Shown here: in pieces, positions 40,855-43,679 of the stretch
Layout: each line of letters starts with the position of its first letter
Position numbering within the stretch: position 1 is the first letter of the stretch
From: Diploptera punctata
Lineage: Eukaryota > Arthropoda > Insecta > Blattodea > Blaberidae
DNA: 64,000 nucleotides
Assembly: GCA_030220185.1 (NCBI GenBank)
Contig: JASPKZ010007534.1
Span: forward strand, 859,501 to 923,500
Direction of reading: 5' to 3'
Program-made: the position numbers and the translations under genes
The notes under the pieces: model-generated
Told to the model about the DNA's origin: nothing
Seen by the model: the letters and a program-made list of their open reading frames with translations, nothing else
The model's database searches: none

Positions 40855-43679
40855 AAACGTCCATGGTAAATCACGGTGCTTCTCTGGAAGAAATCTCAAT
40901 GTAGGTTTCGGCATGCAAGTTCCCTTGTATGATATTTCCATTGGACTTTGCCCTCATTTCTGTTTAATTTTGGTGTTGACATTGTAGGTGCGGACCACGA
41001 GTCAGACAGCCGAGCAGGAGAGATCTCTGAGCGACCACTCCCTGCAGATGTTAAGAGAGGAACTTGCTGCCCTCAAACAGAACTTGTTGGACGTTCAGCG
41101 CAGGGAGAACGCTGTAAGTTACAGATATCAAGTGACATGCTACCTGAGTGACAGAGCTGACCGAGAGATGAATGATTCACAGCTGACTGAATGAATTACA
41201 ATGATTAACTGAGTTACGAGTGATTAACTGCTGACATAGTTACGAGTTATGAGTTAATTGTCTTCTGATTGAGTTATAAGTGATTGCCTAATGAGTTATA
41301 TGCCTTTGCCTGCTGATAGTGACTTATGAGTGATTGGCTGTGGCTGCTGACTGACAATTGCGAGTAATTGATTTCTGATTGAGCTATGAATGATTGAATT
41401 CTTACTATGTTTTCGGTGCTCAGTTACTGCTCGTTGAATTACGAGCGACTGACCGCTGATTAACTTATGAGCCACTGCTTGTTGACTGAGTTACGAGTGA
41501 CTGCTGACTGAATTACGAATGGATTTTGACTTAACAACGATTGAATGGGACTGGGTTACGAGTGAATGCTAACTTAGTTTTACGAGTGAAAGCTAACGGA
41601 GTTACGAGTGAGTGCTGACTGAGTTACGAGTAAATGCTGACTGAGTTATGAGTGGATGCTGACTTAGTTACGAATGATTACTGAGTTACGAATTATTCAA
41701 TATTGTGTTACGAGTGAATGCTGGCTGAGATACGAATGAATGCTGAGTTTCGAATGATTGCCGAATGAGTTATGAGTGGACGCTGACTGAGTTACGAGTG
41801 AATGCTGACTGAGTTACGAGTAAATGCTGACTGAGTTATGAGTGAATGATTACCTAGTTACAAATGATTACTGAGTTACGAATTACTGATGACTATATTA
41901 CGAGTGAAAGCTGACTGAGTTACGAGTAAATACTGATTGAGTTATGAGTGGATGCTGACTTAATTACGAATTATCACTGAATTACGAATTATTCAATACT
42001 GTGTTACGACTGAATGTTGACTGAGTTACAAATGGATGCTGAGTTTCGAATGATTGCCGACTGAGTTACGAGTGGACGCTGAGTTACGAGTGAATGCTGA
42101 CTGAGTTACGAGTAAATGCTGACTGAGTTATGAGTGAATGATTACCTAGTTACAAATGATTACTGAGTTACGAATTACTGATGACTATATTACGAGTGAA
42201 AGCTGACTGAGTTACGAGTAAATACTGATTGAGTTATGAGTGGATGCTGACTTAATTACGAATTATCACTGAATTACGAATTATTCAATACTGTGTTACG
42301 ACTGAATGTTGACTGAGTTACAAATGGATGCTGAGTTTCGAATGATTGCCGACTGAGTTACGAGTGGACGCTGAGTTACGAGTGAATGCTGACTGAGTTA
42401 CGAGTAAATGCTGACTGAGTTATGAGTGAATGATTACCTAGTTACAAATTATTACTGAGTTACGAATTATTGATGACTGTACTTCGAGTGAATGCTGACT
42501 GAGTTGTGAGTGAATGATTACCTAGTTACAAATGATTATTGAGTTACGAATTACTGATGACTGTACTACGAGTGAATGCTGACTGAGTTACGAGTAAATG
42601 CTGACTGAGTTGTGAGTGAATGATTACCTAGTTACAAATTATTACTGAGTTAAGAATTACTGATGACTGTACTACGAGTGAATGCTGACTGAGTTACGAG
42701 TGAATGCTGACTGAGTTACGAGTAAATGCTGACTGAGTTACGAGTGAATGCTGACTGAGTTACGAGTGGAAGCTGAGTTACGAGTGAATGCTGATTGAGT
42801 TACGAGTAAATGCTGACTGAGTTGTGAGTGAATGATTACCTAGTTACAAATGATTACTGAGTTACGAATTACTGATGACTGTACTACGAGTGAATGCTGA
42901 CTGAGTTACGAGTGAATGCTGACTGAGTTACGAGTAAATGCTGACTGAGTTACGAGTGAATGCTGACTGAGTTACGAGTGAATGATTACCTAGTTACAAA
43001 TGATTACTGAGTTACGAATTACTGATGACTGTACTACGAGTGAATGCTGACGGAGTTACAAGTGAATGCTGACTGAGTTACGAGTGAATGCTGACTGAGT
43101 TACGAGTGAATGCTGACTGAGTTACGAGTGAATGCTGACTGAGTTGCGAGTGAATGCTGACTGAGTTACGAGTGAATTCTGACTGAGTTACGAGTGAATG
43201 CTGACTGAGTTACGAGTAAATGCTGACTGAGTTACGAGTGAATGCTGACTGAGTTACGAGTGAATGCTGACTGAGTTACGAGTGATTGCTGGCCGAATTA
43301 CGAGTGCCTCTTGACTGATTATGATTTCTTTGATTCATTAACTGATGTTGTGATTTAGTTGCAGAGTTTCCGGAGTTCAGTGGGGAAGCTGCTGGGTGCA
43401 GATGTTGGTATGCCTGACTACGAACTGATCGCGCGATTGCAGAAGTTGGTGCACGCACACAGAGACTTCACGCTGGTCTCGCGACGCTACGAAGACCCTC
43501 TATTACTACGTGCAAGTCCGCCCCGCACCCCCATGATGTTGGGTCCCAGCCCGGCCGGCACCAGGACCCCACGATACGACGACTCAGGCTTCGTGGACCC
43601 TCCTGATCTCAGTACGTTAGACGACAGCGATGACGTCAATGGAATTTACAACAAGAGGCCTCTTAGGACGTCCACGTGA
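7329..43679 (+). CDS. CCDC170: CCDC170-like coiled-coil gene, 13 exons, 5' end not found
   Basis: Thirteen coding exons can be joined: 7329-7427, 9522-9653, 11657-11776, 12930-13100, 17048-17360, 20904-21076, 22609-22809, 25289-25450, 30873-31036, 32341-32450, 33025-33135, 40988-41113 and 43359-43679. All are bounded by AG and GT, and phases agree: phase 0 throughout except phase 1 after exon 5 and phase 2 after exon 9. The joined product is about 733 residues, nearly all charged coiled coil rich in E, R, Q and L, with a more globular, proline-containing tail. Order and wording of the blocks (for example RKVEELQKRL, VALLKEQ, PDYELIARLQKLVHAH) match what I remember of CCDC170, a Golgi and microtubule-associated coiled-coil protein in vertebrates; the human protein is of similar size. 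Upstream exons with the start codon are probably outside or hidden in the repeats before 7.3 kb. Exon 10 carries a 1-nt insertion, so this copy is either frameshifted or mis-assembled. Another coiled-coil family remains possible, but the gene model itself is secure. Confidence 0.68.
7483..7725 (-). mobile_element. LINE family 3-type 3' end
   Basis: The reverse strand carries the 'aggccttggcctaatacttgg' type end (here cut to fewer bases) and a frame scrap resembling the GRP..RF region. Similar ends occur at 14222 and 20214. Confidence 0.45.
7902..8195 (-). mobile_element. SINE C copy (reverse)
   Basis: It reads as the reverse complement of the SINE at 47221, from 'gtagtaggatgttaaggctc' to the tRNA-like head ending at 'cactacgctacggcgtgcc'. 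Confidence 0.65.
8318..8630 (+). mobile_element. SINE A copy, tail type 1
   Basis: The tRNA-like head (gtggtctcgaggtagcgtgc) and B-box gggttcgatcccc precede the body 'ggtgaggttttcatcgggg' and a tail ending 'gcagaattacaatggatgg'. The tail type with 'gtggaaagcaacgggaagc' is shared with copies at 13444, 21417 and 48903. Confidence 0.7.
8629..8662. repeat. (AT)n microsatellite
   Basis: A pure AT dinucleotide run directly follows the SINE tail. Confidence 0.9.
8894..8963 (+). repeat. tRNA-like unit D
   Basis: Seventy bases fold loosely as a tRNA: gcctgg pairs with ccaggc, the anticodon arm is CTGAG-GTACAGA-CTCAG, and the T arm holds GGTTCGAATCC. The apparent anticodon would be ACA, not a usual tRNA. 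The same unit recurs at 16440 and 16755 with the same flanks, so it is a SINE-like repeat rather than a working tRNA gene. Confidence 0.5.
9014..9455 (+). mobile_element. LINE family 1 3' end copy, decayed
   Basis: It follows an (AT)n run and starts ggatgttaaacgtggactc. It can be followed to 'gggttcgataaagccagtt' with many substitutions. Gene 1 exon 2 starts about 65 nt later. Confidence 0.6.
9522..9653 (+). CDS. CCDC170: Gene 1 exon 2
   Basis: The pyrimidine-rich acceptor ending in caag precedes 9522 and the donor GTAACT starts at 9654. It has 44 whole codons, phase 0. The peptide runs LQDMKGQLRSRDQRSLELQ to IIASLRKRIQ. The phrase 'IASLRKR' is the kind of segment I associate with CCDC170. 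A second AG at 9527-9528 would break the phase, so the earlier acceptor was chosen. Confidence 0.66.
9950..10855. repeat. 61-bp minisatellite in gene 1 intron 2
   Basis: About fifteen copies of a 61-bp unit containing 'cactaactttcccatctaac' and 'aaattgctcattttctcacc'. More copies follow at 11144-11285 and a partial at 11371-11404, after the foldback insertion. Confidence 0.9.
10880..11143. mobile_element. Foldback element inside the minisatellite
   Basis: Two arms of about 120-130 bp are near-perfect inverted copies (outer ends atgatgttgagtgattccgg and its complement), around a loop near 11001-11009. The right arm has 13 extra bases after gaaac (11084-11096). The element sits in the minisatellite array, which resumes with 'tttcccatctaac' on both sides. 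Confidence 0.8.
11048..11090 (+). other. Hammerhead-like motif in foldback arm
   Basis: GCCA, CTGAAGA, an extra T, GCCCTC-CGCAGTT-GAGGGC, GAAA, CGTC and TGGT follow in order. This gives stem II of 6 bp, a 2-bp stem III and a GCCA/TGGU stem I around cleavage triplet GTC. One extra base after A9 departs from the consensus. Confidence 0.4.
11286..11366 (-). repeat. Short dispersed repeat
   Basis: The segment 'gtggaagagaagatcttac' to 'ataaggtaaaataaataaat' resembles, in reverse, the sequences near 21300 and 45305 ('agagtttaggccataaggcc'). It interrupts the minisatellite. Confidence 0.4.
11657..11776 (+). CDS. CCDC170: Gene 1 exon 3
   Basis: The acceptor (gggcag) ends at 11656 and the donor GTAAAC starts at 11777. 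Forty codons, phase 0. The peptide begins DLEERERNLAASQGRAEM and ends KVKELEKK. It lies directly after the 61-bp minisatellite that fills the preceding intron. Coiled-coil heptads continue without a break from exon 2. Confidence 0.68.
11970..12250. repeat. Dispersed repeat, possibly Helitron-related
   Basis: Contains 'aaaatcgctctagcggcc' and related text shared with 48440-48620. Classification is uncertain. An (ATT)n run follows at 12252-12320. Confidence 0.35.
12497..12872 (-). mobile_element. SINE B copy (reverse)
   Basis: It matches the reverse complement of 34263-34675 from 'gacgctctccccctacaggg' to the tRNA-like head near 12820-12870. It ends about 58 nt before exon 4. Confidence 0.65.
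12930..13100 (+). CDS. CCDC170: Gene 1 exon 4
   Basis: The acceptor (gtgttttag) ends at 12929 and the donor GTAAAG starts at 13101. Fifty-seven codons, phase 0. The peptide includes VRALELECHSEETQKEAE, then the less polar block LVRRLSTALGTEYSEAM and the motif LIHKASELVQ. This part looks like a small conserved break in the coiled coil. A decayed SINE in reverse orientation ends about 60 nt before the exon. Confidence 0.7.
13444..13648 (+). mobile_element. SINE A copy with internal deletion
   Basis: The head 'gtggtttcgagatagcgtgc' and B-box are present, then the body jumps from 'tttttctgggtgaggt' to 'ggaaagcaatgggaaac', losing about 90 bases. It ends 'gaattactatggatggatgg'. Confidence 0.65.
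14085..15770. repeat. About 106-bp minisatellite (21-bp subunits) in gene 1 intron 4
   Basis: Repeats of 'gggccacttagggcctattt' type subunits, organised in blocks that recur with 'ggttctattttggccaattg' about every 106 bp. A LINE-derived insertion splits it at about 14221-14545. It is followed by a short (GGTTA)n run at 15771-15790. Confidence 0.85.
14222..14400 (-). mobile_element. LINE family 3-type 3' end inside minisatellite
   Basis: The reverse strand carries 'cttggcctaatacttggaag' and neighbouring text also seen at 7483 and 20240. It lies within the 106-bp minisatellite, with about 150 further bases of unrecognised sequence to 14545. Confidence 0.45.
16000..16190 (+). mobile_element. 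LINE family 4 3' end
   Basis: The frame IKWFQHVQRMSNSRLPKMIY continues to KGKRDLGRPFNRWKDQFL and a stop, then a (GAA)n tail. An almost identical copy is at 40063-40246. Confidence 0.6.
16342..16398. repeat. (CA)n and (AT)n microsatellite
   Basis: A run of ca dinucleotides passes into a ta-rich run. Confidence 0.85.
16413..16855. mobile_element. Inverted pair of tRNA-like elements
   Basis: The tRNA-like unit lies on the - strand at 16440-16505 and on the + strand at 16755-16824. The intervening flanks ('ctagtaataatggagaatat', 'gtcgcgagaactcgatcttc') are inverted copies meeting near 16655, and (AT)n runs lie at 16535-16566 and 16846-16903. The arrangement is a large palindrome of about 440 bp. 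A single copy is at 8660-8985. Confidence 0.7.
17048..17360 (+). CDS. CCDC170: Gene 1 exon 5 (long coiled coil)
   Basis: The acceptor (gggcag) ends at 17047. The donor GTACGC starts at 17361, leaving one base (g) of the next codon, so phase 1. The 313 bases give about 104 residues, from ETSRLRTRSSTVTDTLSAVE through RLRQEKEMLEMQQRVLERD to CQEASICQLR. Composition is strongly coiled coil. A reverse-orientation LINE end begins only about 35 nt after the donor. Confidence 0.72.
17397..17762 (-). mobile_element. LINE family 1 3' end copy (reverse)
   Basis: It begins 'actcattcactggcactatc' and runs to 'aatattttcctaagaactt'. It starts about 35 nt after the exon 5 donor. Confidence 0.65.
17850..18660 (+). 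mobile_element. LINE family 4-type fragment, interrupted
   Basis: MAVPTLLYGSKHCMLTKNQE (17858 on) and RDKWVDRINRIDKNKIPKQI (18530 on) are parts of one LINE C-terminal region. Between them lie about 220 bases of an unrecognised repeat (18010-18220) and a LINE family 1 copy. Confidence 0.5.
18233..18505 (+). mobile_element. LINE family 1 insertion with 12-bp TSD
   Basis: The insert starts acagttaagtctcgtagact and ends in a (TTAG)n tail. The duplication tattaaataggt is at 18221-18232 and 18506-18517. This is a 273-bp 5'-truncated copy and defines the family's 3' end. Confidence 0.8.
18849..20180 (+). mobile_element. Tc1/mariner-superfamily transposon, 1332 bp
   Basis: Ends read cagggtggaccgctcgaatg and its complement, with TA at 18847-18848 and 20181-20182. 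The terminal inverted repeats are about 115 bp with few mismatches. The element is complete but its transposase is frameshifted. Confidence 0.9.
19042..20061 (+). pseudogene. Mariner-like transposase, two frameshifts
   Basis: The N-terminal helix-turn-helix (YEEFKSIIRVQREFRRVFNR) resembles the DUF4817 type. The catalytic core shows FFSDEATFHLSG, QQDGAPPHW and RSPDLTPLDFFLWG, supplying three acidic residues. One extra G near 19294 and one missing G near 19814 shift the frame out and back; I see no other break. Stop at 20059-20061. A DDE transposase acts on the inverted repeats in the nucleus. This copy cannot encode a full enzyme as read. Confidence 0.85.
20214..20470 (-). pseudogene. LINE family 3 3' end (reverse)
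   Basis: The reverse frame reads MEELDVEPILHHIQNYQNNW then KRSLGRPKKRWMKNSSLRP and a stop. The 3' end is an ATG/CAT trinucleotide run at 20214-20232. It is related to the copy at 4590. Confidence 0.65.
20904..21076 (+). CDS. CCDC170: Gene 1 exon 6
   Basis: The acceptor (gtgtttcag) ends at 20903 and two bases complete the codon split by exon 5, giving valine. The donor GTACGT starts at 21077, phase 0. The peptide reads VDVKLKEEKIQRLQNELRH and ends in IQENKDRQT. The matching phase across a 3.5-kb intron is good evidence that exons 5 and 6 belong together. A LINE 3' end stops about 25-30 nt before the acceptor and keeps an open frame into the exon. Confidence 0.7.
21236..21420. repeat. (GAT/AAT)n run and dispersed repeat
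   Basis: Trinucleotide runs pass into 'ggcagagttgaggccttaag' and AT-rich sequence, similar to 45240-45400. Confidence 0.5.
21417..21655 (-). mobile_element. SINE A copy (reverse), head replaced
   Basis: The tail type 1 and body are present in reverse from 'catccatagtaattctgccc' to 'aaacccccgataaaaac'. The tRNA-like head is missing or degraded. Confidence 0.6.
21727..22516 (+). repeat. Unclassified repeat R, copy 1
   Basis: About 790 bp with several copies of the motif 'ggtccac(a/t)ttaacc'. It matches, in reverse, 38803-39586 over its whole length, with scattered small differences. No coding frame is seen. It fills most of intron 6 of gene 1. Confidence 0.75.
22609..22809 (+). CDS. CCDC170: Gene 1 exon 7
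   Basis: A long T-rich tract ends in tatttcag at 22608 and the donor GTAAGT starts at 22810. Sixty-seven codons, phase 0. The peptide runs QSENLKEKVSILSQQLNRQ to AADELRHDRST and is wholly coiled coil. The preceding intron is filled by a reverse SINE and the unclassified 0.75-kb repeat described below. Confidence 0.72.
22870..23440. other. AT-rich intron sequence, nothing recognised
   Basis: Low-complexity AT-rich sequence with T runs near 23041-23085. No feature supported. Confidence 0.4.
23455..23842 (-). mobile_element. SINE B copy (reverse)
   Basis: It carries the reverse body ('taaagtccctcccggaggac') and head (ending 'ataaccactagaccgcg') of the SINE at 34263. A scrap of the same 3' part may lie at 24140-24200. 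Confidence 0.6.
23848..24076 (-). mobile_element. LINE family 1 3' end copy (reverse)
   Basis: It starts ctaactcactggcactatcg and runs to 'cgtctttcattccccattc'. Confidence 0.65.
24320..25256. mobile_element. TIR element of 0.94 kb before exon 8
   Basis: The left end ttgaaattcatcgtagaaca is mirrored by gttctccgatgaatttcaa at the right, over about 37 bp. A direct repeat 'cgacttttacggtctaatgc' occurs inside at 24577 and 25170. A short reverse frame (MSDLEDFDHVFGIRGEEEFD) near 25000 may be a transposase scrap. No duplication was clear. Confidence 0.55.
25289..25450 (+). CDS. CCDC170: Gene 1 exon 8, donor uncertain
   Basis: The acceptor (atccacag) ends at 25288. The peptide starts LMTFLERLARTLNMEEISKE and reaches RIERDKVIDK. 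Two donors keep phase 0: GTACAG at 25433 and GTATTA at 25451. The later one adds VQNQNK, which leads well into exon 9 (TSAVYQLQRRV), so I prefer it. A 0.94-kb TIR element ends 33 nt before the exon. Confidence 0.66.
25540..25930 (+). mobile_element. LINE family 1 copy, decayed
   Basis: It runs from 'gaggaatgaaattaaattta' through 'ccagttataatacatgcatg' to 'gggcatgtggcaagaacata'. It is one of the oldest-looking copies. Confidence 0.5.
25985..26120 (+). mobile_element. SINE A tail type 2 fragment
   Basis: Only the 3' part is present ('ccgccttccaggcgccccaa' to 'aaagaaacctgg'), as in the full copies at 29123 and 35899. The sequence 26130-26400 shows nothing recognisable. Confidence 0.5.
26403..26843 (-). 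pseudogene. Penelope-like element, GIY-YIG domain
   Basis: The reverse strand is open from 26842 to the stop at 26593-26595 and reads CTDCNKF, HIGKTNRSFNIRFKEH, then TKHVIQAGHH and REN. The order C-x2-C, HIG(K/Q)T.R.F..R..EH is the GIY-YIG nuclease of Penelope-like elements. The reverse transcriptase part is absent. A hammerhead-like motif lies in the tail at 26440-26475. Confidence 0.65.
26440..26475 (-). other. Hammerhead-like motif in Penelope tail
   Basis: The reverse strand reads CTGATGA, an extra T, GGGAC-TA-GTCCC, GAAA, then the palindromic GGCC and TA. It has the same architecture as the motifs at 6036, 11048 and 54622. Stem I pairing is weak here. Confidence 0.35.
26845..27410 (+). 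mobile_element. Internally deleted mariner-type element with HTH ORF
   Basis: Ends read cggggtgaatcataaatatg and, at the right, catatttttgaatcactctg, flanked by TA (26843-26844 and 27411-27412). Inverted repeats extend imperfectly for about 135-150 bp. The 566-bp element keeps only a DNA-binding ORF. Confidence 0.8.
26862..27278 (+). CDS. 138-residue HTH protein of the mini-element
   Basis: The frame from ATG 26862 to TGA 27276-27278 is intact. It reads ITIAAWAITYANDREAARRE, then LQPSTVGKWRKRLLEKG and GRPRISADAETTKRIVEAFD, the N-terminal helix-turn-helix layout of mariner-type transposases with a GRPR linker. No catalytic core follows. If expressed it might bind the element's ends and act as a competitor; that is inference. 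Confidence 0.5.
   Translation: MAIRLIAFCDENITIAGNMKLPLERQLFKLQQWNKTKNSVELTSLVKMALNMQQQITIAAWAITYANDREAARREFNVALQPSTVGKWRKRLLEKGRMQKIKPPGRPRISADAETTKRIVEAFDASPQKSTRQAAREQ
27821..28519 (-). pseudogene. LINE ORF1 (gag-like) with zinc knuckles, one stop
   Basis: The reverse strand reads GFPLQKVTQIIAKKDNLEKP, then zinc knuckles CFKCQSFNHTFPAC, CVICAEAHGHKDC and CVNCGASGHPASYRG. A TGA stands where the last cysteine is expected, at about 28136-28138. The same frame continues PAFQAALEKYEQAKKPKVTQ to a stop at 27821. This is the ORF1 arrangement of Jockey-type LINEs. No ORF2 follows; 27411-27820 shows nothing recognisable. Confidence 0.7.
28680..28963. mobile_element. hAT-like MITE, 284 bp
   Basis: Ends are cagtggcggct and agccgccactg. 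Flanks ctctacag (28672-28679) and ctctactg (28964-28971) look like an 8-bp duplication with one change. CAGTG fits the hAT end pattern. The interior is AT-rich and non-coding. Confidence 0.7.
29123..29482 (+). mobile_element. SINE A copy, tail type 2
   Basis: The head is slightly shortened ('gtggtctcggggcagcgggc'), then B-box, the common body, and the alternative tail 'gggactctcctggcgcacca' to 'aaagacaaacctggagcatt'. The same composite is at 35899-36275. Confidence 0.7.
29484..29560. repeat. (AT)n(GT)n microsatellite
   Basis: AT repeats pass into GT repeats, between a SINE tail and a LINE copy. Confidence 0.9.
29559..30436 (+). mobile_element. LINE family 1 copy with internal 37-bp tandem expansion
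   Basis: The copy starts ggatgcaaaacatggactct and ends with 'atagtgccattgagttaatt'. Between 29785 and 30290 a 36-37-bp piece of its own coding sequence ('agcgcccagtgggtagacca' plus 'aggaaaactagagggaa') is repeated about 13 times. Outside this the LINE is normal. An (ATT)n run follows at 30437-30515. Confidence 0.8.
30520..30835 (+). mobile_element. SINE B copy, diverged
   Basis: The B-box region 'gagggttgcgggttcaaacc' and body to 'gcgatgagctaaccatttgc' match the family. It ends about 38 nt before exon 9. Confidence 0.55.
30873..31036 (+). CDS. CCDC170: Gene 1 exon 9
   Basis: The acceptor (gtttgcag) ends at 30872. The donor GTCAGT starts at 31037 and leaves two bases (ag), phase 2. The peptide is TSAVYQLQRRVRTLREQLQ and onward to SERDEANIR. 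The block YQLQRRVRTLREQL with DLHLDLLRRKL is among the most CCDC170-like stretches. A reverse LINE copy begins about 30 nt after the donor. Confidence 0.72.
31063..31347 (-). mobile_element. LINE family 1 3' end copy (reverse)
   Basis: It runs from 'ccataggttcatggccgcac' to 'atctggcttcctataacgac' and starts about 27 nt after the exon 9 donor. The following 31350-31850 contains an unrecognised GC-richer stretch without a gene I can support. Confidence 0.65.
31855..32310 (-). mobile_element. LINE family 1 copy (reverse)
   Basis: It runs from 'attccattccctatacgtgc' to 'ttgaattcagccacttcttc' and reaches further 5' in the LINE than most copies. It ends about 30 nt before exon 10. Confidence 0.65.
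32341..32450 (+). CDS. CCDC170: Gene 1 exon 10 with a 1-nt insertion
   Basis: The acceptor (atttcag) ends at 32340 and one base completes the split arginine codon. The frame reads VKKLMKQMDRLQLQLGEARD, then after codon 32420-32422 meets an extra C (32423 or 32424) and runs to a stop at 32441-32443. If one of those two C's is dropped, the frame reads KTQLADAADYK up to the donor GTGAGA at 32451 and joins exon 11 in phase 0. The exon length (110) is one more than the phases require. The extra base may be a sequencing error, a polymorphism or a real inactivating change. Confidence 0.62.
32455..32580 (+). pseudogene. LINE C-terminal scrap (different family)
   Basis: RSNLYTILPTSFTVASARSW then NFLPQDIRGCHILGTLKSRL resembles the common C-terminal end of CR1/Jockey-like reverse-transcriptase proteins. 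It begins within about 5 nt of the exon 10 donor. A SINE B head in reverse follows at 32580-32636. Confidence 0.5.
32637..32838 (+). mobile_element. LINE family 1 3' end copy
   Basis: It runs from 'cttcttgtagggaaaccag' to 'gttatatagtgccagtgag'. Confidence 0.65.
33025..33135 (+). CDS. CCDC170: Gene 1 exon 11
   Basis: The acceptor (tttccacag) ends at 33024 and the donor GTACGT starts at 33136. Thirty-seven codons, phase 0. The peptide runs ISALERGRKVEELQKRLVES to VALLKEQ. The wording is close to what I recall of the conserved late part of CCDC170. It is followed by the largest intron (7.85 kb). Confidence 0.74.
33570..34020 (+). repeat. Repeat X, copy 1, with terminal hairpin
   Basis: A 450-bp repeat from 'tatttaactcatgccccaaa' to 'cactcgtggcattactta'. 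It holds two CCAAT motifs near 33606-33650. Its end (33913-34015) is an imperfect palindrome, tgccactcttgatttccaaa pairing with tttggaaatcactcgtggca. A reverse copy is at 39618-40062 and scraps at 40540-40705 and 62725-62790. Flanking 33240-33560 and 34020-34260 show no gene. Confidence 0.7.
34263..34675 (+). mobile_element. SINE B, best full-length copy
   Basis: The tRNA-like head (ggccgcggtgggctagtggt) includes B-box gggttcaaaccc. The body has 'ccgggagggactttaagccg' and 'aggctcgtaaaaaatcctta', and the end is 'gggaaaacatgggcttacaa'. Length is about 410 bp. It serves as reference for the other copies. The following 34680-35430 is AT-rich intron; a repeat X hairpin scrap lies near 35035-35100. 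Confidence 0.8.
35440..35860 (-). mobile_element. LINE family 1 copy (reverse), intact C-terminal frame
   Basis: It starts with the tail 'cttacttacttactcactgg'. The reverse frame 35456-35827 is intact for 123 residues, from GEWRRLHNNELHGLYRKPDI through SRRLRWAGHVARM and KRPVGRPRMRWENNINYDLR to VRAAMNLRVR. It is the best-preserved C terminus of the family here. Confidence 0.75.
35899..36275 (+). mobile_element. SINE A copy, tail type 2
   Basis: The head is complete (gtggtctcggggtagcgtgc) with B-box gggttcgatcccc, then the body and tail type 2 ending 'gacaaacctggggcatt' and an A-rich run. Confidence 0.75.
36478..37095. mobile_element. LINE fragment with 5' inversion
   Basis: On the - strand 36478-36687 reads FEKAFDRVDRDKLWKIMEIH, part of a reverse transcriptase palm. 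From about 36690 the + strand reads TRLKFYKTLAVPALLYGSET and on to the C-terminal region. Opposite orientation of the upstream and downstream parts of one LINE is the mark of twin priming. Confidence 0.6.
37185..37800 (+). mobile_element. SINE B copy split by a MITE
   Basis: Text similar to the SINE B body ('gggactttaagctgtgagtc') runs to 37337 and resumes at about 37726 ('ggtgtctctttcaaggcgat'). The MITE at 37340 lies between. Confidence 0.5.
37340..37723. mobile_element. TA-flanked MITE, 384 bp
   Basis: Ends read agtccagccgctg and cagcggctggact, extending imperfectly to 'cggccctgac' and 'gtcagggcggg'. TA lies on both sides (37338-37339 and 37724-37725). No transposase is present; TA and CAGT-like ends fit the Tc1/mariner superfamily. 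Confidence 0.65.
37913..38195 (-). mobile_element. SINE C copy (reverse)
   Basis: It runs from 'cccttggggtagtaggaggt' to the head ending 'actacgctaaggcgtacc'. Confidence 0.65.
38225..38350 (+). mobile_element. LINE 3' end scrap
   Basis: The frame RRRPGRPLKRLLDGVSLEAE ends at a stop and is followed by a gatgatgatga tail. It is a very short LINE end, like 28-197. The sequence 38351-38790 shows no gene. Confidence 0.45.
38803..39586 (-). repeat. Unclassified repeat R, copy 2 (inverted)
   Basis: It matches 21727-22516 in reverse, from 'aagttcgggtaatgtggacc' to 'tccatatttgaataaaac'. Small indels and substitutions are scattered throughout. Confidence 0.75.
39618..40062 (-). repeat. Repeat X, copy 2 (inverted)
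   Basis: It is the reverse counterpart of 33570-34020, from 'aagtaatgccacgagtgatt' to 'ggggcatgagttaaatagtc'. Confidence 0.7.
40063..40246 (+). mobile_element. LINE family 4 3' end, near-identical to 16000
   Basis: It starts 'agattaaatggttccaacac' and ends in a (GAA)n tail. The frame matches the copy at 16000 almost throughout. Confidence 0.6.
40796..40851. repeat. (AT)n microsatellite
   Basis: A pure run of about 28 AT units before exon 12. Confidence 0.95.
40988..41113 (+). CDS. CCDC170: Gene 1 exon 12
   Basis: The acceptor (attgtag) ends at 40987 and the donor GTAAGT starts at 41114. Forty-two codons, phase 0. The peptide goes from VRTTSQTAEQERSLSDHSLQ to LLDVQRRENA. The 22-bp minisatellite begins about 70 nt after the donor. 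Confidence 0.72.
41180..43300. repeat. 22-bp minisatellite in gene 1 last intron
   Basis: More than 90 copies of a 22-bp unit (ctgactgagttacgagtgaa plus tg), with variants and a larger repeat of about 300 bp at 41743-42340. The array begins about 70 nt after the exon 12 donor and ends about 60 nt before the exon 13 acceptor, so it is nearly the whole intron. Confidence 0.95.
43359..43679 (+). CDS. CCDC170: Gene 1 last coding exon and stop
   Basis: The acceptor (tgatttag) ends at 43358 and the frame is open to TGA at 43677-43679. The 106 residues start LQSFRSSVGKLLGADVGMPD and continue YELIARLQKLVHAHRDF, the block on which the CCDC170 call mostly rests. They are followed by a proline-rich, probably disordered tail with SPPRTP and SPAGTRTP and an acidic LDDSDD. 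The tail is likely lineage-specific. Confidence 0.75.
   Translation: MQSFRSSVGKLLGADVGMPDYELIARLQKLVHAHRDFTLVSRRYEDPLLLRASPPRTPMMLGPSPAGTRTPRYDDSGFVDPPDLSTLDDSDDVNGIYNKRPLRTST

Noticed and set aside
41180..43300. CRISPR-like array of short repeats
   Set aside because: The 22-bp units are contiguous without unique spacers and lie in an intron of a eukaryotic gene; it is a minisatellite.
41180..43300. AP-1 binding-site array
   Set aside because: The unit has TGACTGA and TGAGTTA, not the AP-1 site TGASTCA, so there is no support.
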